64,000 nucleotides of DNA from CBDDFQ01 sp965227035 (GTDB taxonomy: Bacteria; Pseudomonadota; Gammaproteobacteria; Burkholderiales; Burkholderiaceae_C): contig OZ245724.1 of NCBI GenBank assembly GCA_965227035.1, positions 1,674,001-1,738,000 of the forward strand. The letters run 5' to 3'. The notes below the pieces were generated by a model, which saw only the letters and a program-made list of their open reading frames with translations, was not told the DNA's origin and did no database searches. Shown here piece after piece: positions 41,630 through 50,477 of the stretch (positions are counted from its first letter, which is position 1; each line of letters begins with the position of its first letter). Both the position numbers and the translations under genes were made by a program.

Positions 41630-42682
41630 TTACCTTCCCGGCGCATAGATCTGGTCGAACGATCCGCCGTCCGCGAAATGCGCCTTGTCGGCTTTCGCCC
41701 AGCCGCCGAATGCCTGGTCGATCGTGACCAGCGTCAGCTTCGGAAACTGCTTGTCGTATTTCGCCTTGGCCTTCTCGCCGGTCGGACGATAGAAGTTGCG
41801 TCCTGCCACGTCCTGGCCTTCGTCGGAATAAAGATAGTTCAGGTATTCGGTGGCAATTGCGCGGGTGCCTTTCTTGTCCACCACCCTGTCGACCAGTGAC
41901 ACGGTGGGCTCGGCAAGAATCGACAGCGACGGAACCACGATTTCGAACTTGTCCGCGCCGAATTCCTTTTGCGCGAGGAATGCTTCGTTTTCCCAAGCCA
42001 GCAAAACATCGCCGACGTTGCGCTGCACGAATGTGTTGGTGGCACCGCGTGCGCCGGTATCGAGCACCGGTACGTTTTTGAGCAGCTTGGCCACGAAGTC
42101 TTTGGCCTGCGCTTCGCCGCCGTACTTGCGTTTTGCGAACTCCCAGGCCGCCAGGTAGTTCCAGCGTGCGCCACCCGAGGTTTTCGGGTTGGGGGTGATC
42201 ACCGCCACTCCGGGTTTGACCAGATCATCCCAATCCTTGATGCCCTTGGGATTGCCTTTGCGCACCAGCAGCACGATGGTCGAGCTGTACGGCGCCGAGT
42301 TGTGCGGGAAACGCTTGACGTAATCTTTGTCGATCAGACCCTTGTTCGCCAGAGCATCGACGTCGCCGCCAAGCGCGAGCGTCACGACATCCGCTTCAAG
42401 GCCATCAAGGACCGAGCGCGCCTGCGCGCCCGATCCGCCGTGCGATTGTTTGACGGTGACTTCCTGACCGGTCTTTTTCTTCCAGTACGCAGCGAACGCC
42501 TTGTTGTAGTCGACGTAGAGTTCGCGGGTCGGGTCGTACGAGACGTTGAGCAAGGTGACCGGGCCGGAACCCCCTTGAGCGTGGGCTGCGCTTGAGCCAA
42601 GCAAACCGGCGACTGGCAAGGCCAAGGTGCTTGCAAGAGCGGCGGCCAGAGGAAACTTGATAAAGTTGCGGCGTTCAATCAT
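41630..42682 (-). CDS. Second sulfate-binding protein, Tat-like signal
   Basis: A 350-residue paralogue of the protein at 34620, also with the sulfate-loop signature QSHGGSGAQARSVLDGLEADVV and LLNVSYDPTRELYVDYN. Its signal differs: ERRNFIKFPLAAALASTLAL is a twin-arginine (Tat) pattern, then AHAQG for cleavage. It stands alone, with no permease genes beside it, and would rely on CysTWA encoded 7 kb away or on another system. A Tat route suggests that it folds or binds a ligand before export. The ligand could be sulfate, thiosulfate or a sulfur analogue. Confidence 0.93.
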   Translation of the reverse strand: MIERRNFIKFPLAAALASTLALPVAGLLGSSAAHAQGGSGPVTLLNVSYDPTRELYVDYNKAFAAYWKKKTGQEVTVKQSHGGSGAQARSVLDGLEADVVTLALGGDVDALANKGLIDKDYVKRFPHNSAPYSSTIVLLVRKGNPKGIKDWDDLVKPGVAVITPNPKTSGGARWNYLAAWEFAKRKYGGEAQAKDFVAKLLKNVPVLDTGARGATNTFVQRNVGDVLLAWENEAFLAQKEFGADKFEIVVPSLSILAEPTVSLVDRVVDKKGTRAIATEYLNYLYSDEGQDVAGRNFYRPTGEKAKAKYDKQFPKLTLVTIDQAFGGWAKADKAHFADGGSFDQIYAPGR

Positions 42683-42749
42683 GGTGTTCTTTCAGCCTTC
42701 ATTGGCTCGTTTCAAATCGATGGAGCCGATTCTGAAAGTCCGCCTTAAA

Positions 42750-42775
42750 AACTGGAACTAATTAGATTTCAGTTC
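42750..42775. promoter_or_regulatory. Overlapping dyads upstream of the second sulfate-binding gene
   Basis: AACTG/CAGTT (42750-42754, 42770-42774) and GAACT/AGTTC (42755-42759, 42771-42775) overlap in an AT-rich stretch between the divergent sulfate-binding gene (start 42682) and yggX (start 42815). A regulator site, possibly for CysB, is plausible. Confidence 0.35.
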
Positions 42776-42814
42776 TTAATACCCAAATCATCTTTAGAAG
42801 AATCAAAGGCTCCC

Positions 42815-43099
42815 ATGGCACGCACTGTTCAATGCATCAAGCTCGGCAAAGAAGCCGAAGGCCTCGATTTCCCTCCCTACCCTGGCGATTTGGGCAAGCG
42901 AATCTGGGAAAACGTCAGCAAGGAAGCGTGGCAAGGCTGGGTGAAGCACCAGACCATGCTGGTCAACGAGAACCGTCTGAATCTGGCCGATGCGCGCGCT
43001 CGCCAATATTTGGCCCGTCAGATGGAGCAGCATTTCTTCGGCGACGGCGCCGATGCAGCTCAAGGCTACGTCCCGCCTGCTGACACCCCCGCCGCCTGA
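42815..43099 (+). CDS. yggX: Fe(2+)-trafficking / oxidative-damage protection protein
   Basis: A 94-residue YggX-family protein, linked to Fe-S cluster protection and iron trafficking. It begins MARTVQCIKLGKEAEGLDFPPYPG with the conserved Cys7, and continues RIWENVSKEAWQGWVKHQTMLVNENRLNLAD, the full family core. It ends slightly longer than usual in an Ala/Pro tail. It is followed by mnmC on the same strand after 27 bp. Confidence 0.95.
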   Translation: MARTVQCIKLGKEAEGLDFPPYPGDLGKRIWENVSKEAWQGWVKHQTMLVNENRLNLADARARQYLARQMEQHFFGDGADAAQGYVPPADTPAA

Positions 43100-43126
43100 T
43101 CCGACCGGACCACGATTCCAAGCCCA

Positions 43127-45013
43127 ATGTCCACGATCGAGTGGCGAGCGGACGGCACGCCGATCAGCCCGCGATTCGACGACATCTATCGCAGCGAAGG
43201 TGACGGCGCCGAGGGCGCCCTGATCCAGACACGCGAAATTTTTCTTGGCGGATGCGATCTGCCGCGGTCCTGGCGTGGACTCGAGCAATGGCGCATCCTC
43301 GAGACCGGATTCGGTCTTGGCCTGAATTTTCTTGCCGCCTGGCATGCCTGGCGAGCCGATCCCGAGCGATCGCGCATGCTGCATTTCGTATCGGTCGAAG
43401 CGTGGCCCGTCTCCGCAGAAGACATAGTTCGCAGCGCGGCACCCTTCGCGGAATTACATGAACTGGCCGACCGGCTTGCGGCGCAATGGTTCGGCTTGAT
43501 CGGCGGTTTCCATCGACTCGTGTTCGATGGCGGACTGGTCACGCTCACCCTGTGCATAGGCGACGCGAAGGCGATGCTTCGCGACATGTCGTTCAAGGCG
43601 GACGCGGTGTTTCTGGATGGATTCAACCCTGCGTTGAATCCGGACATGTGGGACGCGGAACTGATCTCGCTGGTTGCCGAGCGCTGTCGATCCGGCACAC
43701 GCATCGCTACCTGGACCGTTGCGCGCAACGTGCGCGACGCGCTCACCGAAGCAGGTTTCGCGATTGCCAAAAAAGAAGGCGCGCCACCCAAACGGCACAG
43801 CCTGATGGGGCGGTTTCACACTCCCAAACCGCAGCAATCGCGTGCACTGGATGCCGGTCATTGCGTAGTCGTCGGGGCGGGCATTTCCGGTGCTTCGGTT
43901 GCAGCCAGCCTCGCGCGACGCGGGTGGCGTGTCACTGTGGTCGACAAAGCCCCGCATGCAGCGGCAGGCGCCTCGGCACTGCCAGCCGGGCTTGTCACGA
44001 GCCATGTGTCGCCCGACGACGCCATCGTGTCGCGACTCACCCGCGCGGGGGTTCGCGCCACTTTGAACGAGGCGGGTCGGCGTCTTCGTAGCGGGACCGA
44101 CTGGGCGCGATCGGGCGTTCTGCACCGGACCGATCTCAACAAAAAACCATCGGGCAATGTCGCAACGGGTCACGGCCCATGGTTCGAGAAGGCCGAGTCG
44201 AATCTCATCGACGCAGCTGGATTACCCGATGCAGCGAGTGCGCTTTGGCATGAGCACGCAGCTTGGCTTTCTCCACGCACGCTGGTGGTGTCATGGCTTG
44301 CCGATCCGAAAATTTCGCTGATTGCCGATTGCGCCGTTGCCGGTGGCTCTATGGTCGATGGCAAATGGTTGTTGACCGATTCGGCAGGTGCTTCACTCGA
44401 TATCGAACCGGCAGAGGCGCTGGTCATCGCGTGCGCAGATGGCGCGAAAGAACTCTTCGAAGCGATTACCCATCGCACCATGGCGCTGTCTGCGGTGCGC
44501 GGGCAGCTGTCCCTGGGCGCGCTCGACGAGAGCGTCGACGGCAGCGCAGTTGTGAACCTTCCGCCCTCTCCTATCAACGGCCACGGAACGCTCATTGCCG
44601 ATGTGCCGCTCGGCTCGATCACCGGGCAAGACGCTCAGGCACGGGTCTGGCTCGCAGGATCCACGTTCGAACGCGGCGATCCGCTGACCGACGAAGCCGC
44701 GCACGAGGAGAACCTGAAGAAGCTGGTCGAGCTGTGGCCACCTGCCGCGACTAACGATTCCATGAAGATGGCCACCGGTATCTGGAAGGGCACACGCTGT
44801 GTCTCTCGCGACCGCCTGCCGGCTGTGGGTGCTCCGTTGCCCGGCGAGTTTCCGGGCCTCTTCGTGAGTACCGCGATGGGATCTCGCGGACTCACGCTGG
44901 CGGCGCTTTGTGCGGAGGTTCTTGCGGCGTCGATCCATGCCGAGCCCTTGCCCATCGAGCAGCGTCTGGCCGAAGCTCTGTCGGCGGAGCGTCTTGTGAT
45001 TCGGGTGAGCTGA
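43127..45013 (+). CDS. mnmC: Bifunctional tRNA 5-methylaminomethyl-2-thiouridine biosynthesis protein
   Basis: A 628-residue two-domain tRNA-modifying enzyme finishing the mnm5s2U34 modification. The N-terminal methyltransferase (about 1-230) shows LETGFGLGLNFLAAWHAW for SAM binding and DAVFLDGFNPALNPDMW. The C-terminal FAD oxidase starts at VVGAGISGASVAASLARRGW (dinucleotide fold) and ends with FVSTAMGSRGLTLAALCAE. The fused layout is the usual MnmC form. Confidence 0.95.
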   Translation: MSTIEWRADGTPISPRFDDIYRSEGDGAEGALIQTREIFLGGCDLPRSWRGLEQWRILETGFGLGLNFLAAWHAWRADPERSRMLHFVSVEAWPVSAEDIVRSAAPFAELHELADRLAAQWFGLIGGFHRLVFDGGLVTLTLCIGDAKAMLRDMSFKADAVFLDGFNPALNPDMWDAELISLVAERCRSGTRIATWTVARNVRDALTEAGFAIAKKEGAPPKRHSLMGRFHTPKPQQSRALDAGHCVVVGAGISGASVAASLARRGWRVTVVDKAPHAAAGASALPAGLVTSHVSPDDAIVSRLTRAGVRATLNEAGRRLRSGTDWARSGVLHRTDLNKKPSGNVATGHGPWFEKAESNLIDAAGLPDAASALWHEHAAWLSPRTLVVSWLADPKISLIADCAVAGGSMVDGKWLLTDSAGASLDIEPAEALVIACADGAKELFEAITHRTMALSAVRGQLSLGALDESVDGSAVVNLPPSPINGHGTLIADVPLGSITGQDAQARVWLAGSTFERGDPLTDEAAHEENLKKLVELWPPAATNDSMKMATGIWKGTRCVSRDRLPAVGAPLPGEFPGLFVSTAMGSRGLTLAALCAEVLAASIHAEPLPIEQRLAEALSAERLVIRVS

Positions 45014-45265
45014 AGCCCCGCGCGGAATTTCGTTCCTCCCAATGGCGAGTTGGTTGCAACAAAAGACCATCTCGTTCTAGCAGTCTTGATTCGGCACCCA
45101 TTTCAACGGCTTCGATCGCCAATTTCCGTGCTTCGTCGCAAAGCATGTTTTCTGCAGATGCCAAGCCGAAATAATCCGCGCCTCGCAGAGTTCTCGTGCC
45201 ATTCGATATCGAAAAGACGTCGACCGGCCCCTGCACTACAGCAACTTGAATAAAGGCATCTGGAA

Positions 45266-45796
45266 ATGAAAACGGCAAATCTCTCGGCTCTCGCATTGGT
45301 TATTTCCGCAGGCCTGTTCGGCCAATCCGCTTTTGCCGCCGACGGCATCATCACGTTCGACGGCGAAATCACCACCGCGCCCTGCTCACTGTCCTCGCGC
45401 AGTCAGGATCTGGTCGTGCCGCTCGGCAGCATCAGCAGCAGTCAGTTGAGTGGTGCGGTCGGCAAAAGGTCGACCCCGACGAACTTCGTGATCGAGCTGG
45501 TCGGATGCGGGGCCACTGCCAAGGGCGCAACCGTGACCTTTTCGGGAGGCACCGATGCCAACGTGCCGGACGACCTTGTCGTCGGACTCGGCGTCGTCAA
45601 TCCGGCTACAGGGGTTGCCGTGGAACTGAGCGACAGCTCGGGTCTGAAGATTCCGCTCGGCGTGGAATCGGCCCGATATACCCTGGTGCAAGGCACGAAC
45701 CCGTTGCACTTCCGCGCCTCGTACGTATCGACTCGCGACTCGGTGACCGCAGGCTCGGCGTCTGCCGCAGCGCAGTTCACCATCAACTACAAGTAA
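45266..45796 (+). CDS. Type 1-like fimbrial major subunit
   Basis: A 176-residue pilin. A Sec signal (ALALVISAGLFGQSAFAADG) precedes GIITFDGEITTAPCSLSS, where the Cys pairs with the later VIELVGCG, as in FimA-type subunits. The C-terminus HFRASYVSTRDSVTAGSASAAAQFTINYK ends with the alternating hydrophobic beta-strand that binds the chaperone. First gene of the fimbrial operon; 252 bp of apparently non-coding DNA lie between it and mnmC. Confidence 0.92.
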   Translation: MKTANLSALALVISAGLFGQSAFAADGIITFDGEITTAPCSLSSRSQDLVVPLGSISSSQLSGAVGKRSTPTNFVIELVGCGATAKGATVTFSGGTDANVPDDLVVGLGVVNPATGVAVELSDSSGLKIPLGVESARYTLVQGTNPLHFRASYVSTRDSVTAGSASAAAQFTINYK

Positions 45797-45803
45797 GCCG
45801 CCC

Positions 45804-46586
45804 ATGATTTCAGCGTTCGAGCGCTGGCGCGTCAGTCGCGGCCAGCCGGCGGCAGCGCCTCGTCTTTTTTCCGGAGTGGCGCTTTGCTGGGTCGCCATAC
45901 AACTTGCCATGACCCCACTCATCGTCCACGCCGATGCCACGCTCGGCGGCACTCGCGTCGTGTTCCAGGAACGACGCCACGAAGCGTCGATCACGATCAC
46001 CAACACCACCGCATCTCCGTACGTCATCCAGGCCTGGATCGATAGCGGCGATGACAAATCGCGAATGACGTCGAAGCCGGAACTCTTCGTTTCACCGCCG
46101 CTTTTTCGGCTCGATGGCGGCAAGGAGAACGTGCTCCGGATCATCCGTGGCACGGGCGCGCTTCCCAGCGACCGCGAAACCGTTTTCTGGCTGAACGCCA
46201 AAGAAATTCCAGTCGAAACGCACGACGAGAGCGCCTTGCAAATTGCGATCCGAAGCCGGATCAAGGTGTTCTATCGTCCCGAGGGGATCGAAGGATCGTC
46301 TTCCGATGCGCCTGCCAAACTGCGGTGGACCCTTGAGCGTCACTCCAATGCGATCAACCCACTTCTACACATCCACAACTCGAGCGCATTCCACGTCACC
46401 TTTTCTTCGCTGACAGTAGACGACGGCGTGCGGCAAGTGGAAGTCAACGCGAACATGATTCCACCCGGCGGCGATCTGATTGCGGAGTTGAGCGAGATCG
46501 ATCCAAGTCGCGAAGTTCACGCAACCTTCCAGACCCTGACCGATTTCGGTGGAGAGACCCGCGCAACCACGGTCCCGCTGGAATAA
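45804..46586 (+). CDS. Fimbrial periplasmic chaperone
   Basis: A 260-residue PapD/FimC-type chaperone that caps subunits by donor-strand complementation. A long N-region and signal end near LIVHADA. The mature part has GGTRVVFQERRHEASITITNTTASPYVIQAWID and FVSPPLFRLDGGKENVLRIIR, the two family signatures, and FWLNAKEIP. It starts seven bases after the pilin stop and runs directly into the usher gene. Confidence 0.94.
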   Translation: MISAFERWRVSRGQPAAAPRLFSGVALCWVAIQLAMTPLIVHADATLGGTRVVFQERRHEASITITNTTASPYVIQAWIDSGDDKSRMTSKPELFVSPPLFRLDGGKENVLRIIRGTGALPSDRETVFWLNAKEIPVETHDESALQIAIRSRIKVFYRPEGIEGSSSDAPAKLRWTLERHSNAINPLLHIHNSSAFHVTFSSLTVDDGVRQVEVNANMIPPGGDLIAELSEIDPSREVHATFQTLTDFGGETRATTVPLE

Positions 46587-46589
46587 ACC

Positions 46590-49433
46590 ATGAATCTTGG
46601 GTATTCGGCGCCATGGAGGCGCGGCAATGGATTCGTGCGCGCCGGATTTTCCTGCATGACCATTGCCATCGCCATCGCAGCGGCGCCAGCCGTCTGCTTG
46701 GCAGCCAACAAGCTGGACTCCAGCAACAAGACAGCGCCGCGTGTTCAGTTCGACAAGCGTTTCCTCAACCTCGGTCAGGGCTCGCAACCCCTATCCGATG
46801 TCGATCTCGACATGTTCGGGGCTAGCAATTCCGTGGTGGCGGGTCATTACCTGGTCAACGTCGTTTTCAACGGCCGCTCTCTCGGCTTGACGCCAATCGA
46901 TTTCGAATCCGTAACCGCCGACGTACCCGCACGTGCCTGCATCACGCCTTCGCTTCTGGCGGCGTGGGGAGTGAATCTGGATGCTCTTCCCGATGGCACT
47001 GCCAGTGCCCGCTGCGTCGATCTGGCTACCAGCGTTCCGTCCGCGTCGATTTATTTCGATCAAAGTGCCCAACGAATCGAGGTGTCCGTTCCCCAGGCGG
47101 TTTTGGCAAGGCGCGCTCGCGATTCTTTCGATGGCGAGTCCGTCACGAAAGCCAATCACGGCATAGATGCGGCCATGCTCGACTACCGCTTTGGCGCGTC
47201 CAGCGGAAACATCAGGAACGATGGCGCGCCATCTCGCAGGGTCTCGCAGCAGTTTCTCGGGCTCGGAAGCGGCATCAACCTGGGCAACTGGCGACTGCGT
47301 CAATTCACCACCTACAACCACACCGGCACATCTTTCGCTCCGGCAAGCGATTCGGTCTACGACAAATCGAACGCTTCGCCGTGGCGGGCGGTCAGCACAT
47401 CGGCGCAGCGCGACATCGAATCGCTCAACGGCCAGTTGCTGGTCGGTGAAGCTCAGACGCCGGGCGAGGTCATGGAGAGCATCGGCTTTCGTGGCGCTCA
47501 ACTCGCAAGCGACGCGGCGATGCTGCCGGATTCCCAACAGGGATTCGCCCCCACGGTGCGCGGCTTTGCGCAAACTCAAGCCAAGGTGTCGATCAGGCAG
47601 CACGGCTATTCGATTTACACCACCTACGTGGCGCCGGGCGAATTCATCATCGACGACCTCTACCCCACCGGCGGAAGCGGCGATCTGCAGGTCACGGTCA
47701 CCGAAGCGAATGGCCGGGAGACAAGTTTTACGCAGCCCTATGCTTCCGTTCCTACGCTGCTTCGCGAAGGTGCGTGGCGATACAACATCGCTGCCGGGCA
47801 GTTCCGCAGTGGCGACGCAGAAGAAGGCGGTGCGACGTTTCTTCAGGGCACGCTGGTACGCGGTCTAGGCAAGGACGTCACCGCGTTCGGCGGCACGCTC
47901 GTATCGCCAATCCAGCGCACGATGATGCTGGGCATCGGACGCAACATTCCGTGGCTGGGCGCAGCGTCGGTCGACCTGACCAGATCGCAGACTTTCACGC
48001 CCGATTCATTCACCGGCTATTCAACCCGATGGCTGTACGCCAGGACATTTGTCGACACCTTCATGCCGGGATCGACAGCCGTCCGGATGTCCGGCTACAG
48101 GCATTCGAGCGAAGGCTTTCGCACGTTTGCCCAGGCCGTGTCGATGAACGAGGAGTTGCCGGCTACCCGGTCTAGCGATGCAGACAGGATCCGCGCCCGA
48201 AAAAACGAATGGCAGCTGGAGCTTGTTCAGCAGATGGGCGCCGTCGGCAGCATGAATTTTTCGGTGCACGCACAACGCTACTGGGCAACCGACCGGATCG
48301 ACCGATTCGTCCAGATGGGATGGACCAGTTCCTGGGGCGTGGCGCAGTACAGCGTGTTCCTGTCTGCAGGCCGGGATCACGGAGACCGAGTCATCGGTCC
48401 GAAGTTTTTCGATTTGGCGGTGTCGGTGTCGATGCCCCTCGACGCAATTTTCGGCGGCACGCTGCAGGCCACCGCAGCGTCGGCAGAGCCGTCCATCGGC
48501 AATGGATTCGGAGGGTTGGCACATAGTCAACTGAACTACACCGTCGCCTCGCAGAAGGATGGGCCGGTTTCTCATCGTGCGAGCGTGTTCGGCAATCTGC
48601 TCGACGATCGATCGGTGTCTTATGCGCTGGGTACGAGCATCGACAGTTCAAGTTCCGCTTCACAAGGCTCGCAGGGTGCTCGAGGTTCGCGAGCTTCGCC
48701 AGCGTCGAACGCCTCGGTGAGCCTGCAACGGCGGGCCGGGGTAGTGGACGCGAGCTGGTCGCAGTCGAAGAACTACTCGCAGGGCACGATAGGCGCGAAC
48801 GGAAGCGTGGTGCTGCATTCCGGCGGCGTCACCTTCGCGCAAGGGCTGGGCGAGACGATCGGAATCGCCAGCACGTCGGGCATCGGCAACATAGGTTTCG
48901 ACAATCTGCCGGGCACGACCACCGACGACGAGGGGTACGCGGTGTTGCCCTATCTGGCGGCGTTCCGCACCAATCGGATCGCACTGCGAACCCGCGATCT
49001 GGCGGGCAACGTCGAAGTGAAATCGGCAGTGGCGCAGGTTCATCCTTCACGCGGCGCTGTGGTTCCCCTGAATTTCGAGGTGACTCGCGGATACCGAATC
49101 CTGTTCACGCTCATCGACACGCGAGGCTTGAGCATTCCCTTCGGCGCGGTTATCGAAAACGAATCGGGGCAGGAGATTGCCGTCGTCGGCCCAGAGGGCC
49201 AAGCCTTCGTAATGGCGGAAACACTGTCGGGCAGCTTCCGGGTTCGCTGGGGCGATGCAAGACAGAAAGCCTGCGTGTTGCCGTACTCGATCGAGGCGAA
49301 CGAAGAAGCGGAACACGGCGTCGCCATTCATTTGCTGGACGGGATTTGCAGCCCGGCTGGAGCGGACAGAGGCCACACCAAACGCCAAGAGCTCACGCCA
49401 TCCCCATCCGGTTCGAACGTGGCAGCGCGATGA
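46590..49433 (+). CDS. Fimbrial outer-membrane usher
   Basis: A 947-residue outer-membrane usher of the FimD/PapC group, which secretes and assembles subunits. After the signal it shows VQFDKRFLNLGQ near the N-terminus, the plug/barrel region (YTTYVAPGEFIIDDLYPTGGSGDLQVTVTEANG), and a C-terminal part with FGAVIENESGQEIAVVGPEGQAF and a Cys pair. Length is a little over the family norm because of a Gly/Ser/Ala-rich insert around residue 690-710. It overlaps the adhesin gene by ATGA. Confidence 0.95.
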   Translation: MNLGYSAPWRRGNGFVRAGFSCMTIAIAIAAAPAVCLAANKLDSSNKTAPRVQFDKRFLNLGQGSQPLSDVDLDMFGASNSVVAGHYLVNVVFNGRSLGLTPIDFESVTADVPARACITPSLLAAWGVNLDALPDGTASARCVDLATSVPSASIYFDQSAQRIEVSVPQAVLARRARDSFDGESVTKANHGIDAAMLDYRFGASSGNIRNDGAPSRRVSQQFLGLGSGINLGNWRLRQFTTYNHTGTSFAPASDSVYDKSNASPWRAVSTSAQRDIESLNGQLLVGEAQTPGEVMESIGFRGAQLASDAAMLPDSQQGFAPTVRGFAQTQAKVSIRQHGYSIYTTYVAPGEFIIDDLYPTGGSGDLQVTVTEANGRETSFTQPYASVPTLLREGAWRYNIAAGQFRSGDAEEGGATFLQGTLVRGLGKDVTAFGGTLVSPIQRTMMLGIGRNIPWLGAASVDLTRSQTFTPDSFTGYSTRWLYARTFVDTFMPGSTAVRMSGYRHSSEGFRTFAQAVSMNEELPATRSSDADRIRARKNEWQLELVQQMGAVGSMNFSVHAQRYWATDRIDRFVQMGWTSSWGVAQYSVFLSAGRDHGDRVIGPKFFDLAVSVSMPLDAIFGGTLQATAASAEPSIGNGFGGLAHSQLNYTVASQKDGPVSHRASVFGNLLDDRSVSYALGTSIDSSSSASQGSQGARGSRASPASNASVSLQRRAGVVDASWSQSKNYSQGTIGANGSVVLHSGGVTFAQGLGETIGIASTSGIGNIGFDNLPGTTTDDEGYAVLPYLAAFRTNRIALRTRDLAGNVEVKSAVAQVHPSRGAVVPLNFEVTRGYRILFTLIDTRGLSIPFGAVIENESGQEIAVVGPEGQAFVMAETLSGSFRVRWGDARQKACVLPYSIEANEEAEHGVAIHLLDGICSPAGADRGHTKRQELTPSPSGSNVAAR

Positions 49434-50422
49434 ACCATCTTGCACGCGCGACCTTTCTTTTTTGCGCTTCGCTGTATTCCCTCTTCTCCGGCGATGCCAG
49501 CGCGAGTTGCCTGCTAATCGCCAAAACCAGCGTGATCGATCTCGCGATGGGCACGGTCACGGTTCCGCGAAGCGCCGCCATCGGCCAGGTCATTGCGAGT
49601 CGCGGCGTTGCGCTGACAGGGGTATCGACCCAGCCGATCGCAAATTGCACCGAGTCGGGGGCTTTGCTGCTGACGCCATCCATGGGAACGCCACTAGATG
49701 CGAATTCAGACGCGGGCGTCTACTCGACGAATGTCGAAGGAATCGGCATTCGATTCTGGCTCGACAAACCGGGCAGCCTGCGCGCGAAATCGGTCGCTGT
49801 GCCCTGCAGCGGCAACTGCTCGCCTCCACCCATGCTTTCGCTCATCGTCGAGCTCGTGAAAACAGCGTCACGCGTAGGCAGCGGGCCGCTACTTCCCGGC
49901 GCCTACGTCAATCTGCAAACCGATGGCGACCGCAAATCGTGGATTGCCGGACGAATCTCGGGTGGCAGCACTGTCATACACGCGCCGGCCTGCGAGGTAG
50001 ATGTGGGCAGCAACAACATCGCGGTGGTACTGCCGCCCATGAAAACCACCTCTTTTCGCGGCATTCAAAGCACGGCGGGCGACACCGGTTTTGCGATCAC
50101 GCTGAACTGCTCGGAATCGGTCACGGAATCAGGAAATATTGCGCGGGTAACGGTTCGACTCGACGGGCCGCGCGATCCAGCAGGTAGCGAAGGAACGCTG
50201 TCTACCGCGTCTGCCAACAACTGCGATTGCGCAACGGGAGTCGGCGTGGAAATCACCGACGAAACCGGTACTGCGATCACGCTCGGCAAAGCGCGCAGCA
50301 TTGGTAAAACATCGAATGGGATCATTCAGGCGAACTATCGCGCGCGGTACCGGCAAACCAGCGCGACCATCAACGCGGGAAAAGTGCGCGCCATCGCGGA
50401 ATTCACGATTGCCTACGAATAA
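49430..50422 (+). CDS. Fimbrial tip adhesin-like protein
   Basis: A 330-residue two-domain protein: a Sec signal (FLFCASLYSLFSGDASAS), an N-terminal beta-rich domain with Cys pairs (about 20-205), which resembles a receptor-binding domain, and a C-terminal pilin-like domain ending RAIAEFTIAYE, the donor-strand acceptor end. The layout matches FimH-type adhesins, but the lectin part is not recognisable and its ligand is unknown. The start at 49430 overlaps the usher stop (ATGA). It completes pilin-chaperone-usher-adhesin. Confidence 0.88.
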   Translation: MNHLARATFLFCASLYSLFSGDASASCLLIAKTSVIDLAMGTVTVPRSAAIGQVIASRGVALTGVSTQPIANCTESGALLLTPSMGTPLDANSDAGVYSTNVEGIGIRFWLDKPGSLRAKSVAVPCSGNCSPPPMLSLIVELVKTASRVGSGPLLPGAYVNLQTDGDRKSWIAGRISGGSTVIHAPACEVDVGSNNIAVVLPPMKTTSFRGIQSTAGDTGFAITLNCSESVTESGNIARVTVRLDGPRDPAGSEGTLSTASANNCDCATGVGVEITDETGTAITLGKARSIGKTSNGIIQANYRARYRQTSATINAGKVRAIAEFTIAYE

Positions 50423-50457
50423 CGAAAAGATGGGTGCGAGGAACTCCGGCCGAAAGG

Positions 50458-50477
50458 CCTAGACCTAGACCTAGACC
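50458..50477 (-). repeat. Three tandem hexamers that give three in-frame stop codons
   Basis: CCTAGA is repeated three times (50458-50475) at the 3' end of the receiver-like gene. On the minus strand this places TAG at 50471-50473, 50465-50467 and 50459-50461, each in the same reading frame, separated by GTC codons. Confidence 0.9.

Noticed and set aside
44892..45296. A minus-strand ORF of 134 codons across the mnmC end and the gap before the fimbriae
   Set aside because: Its first half (ADYFGLASAENM...) looks faintly protein-like, but there is no start with a ribosome site, its second half is antisense to mnmC, and no family is recognised.
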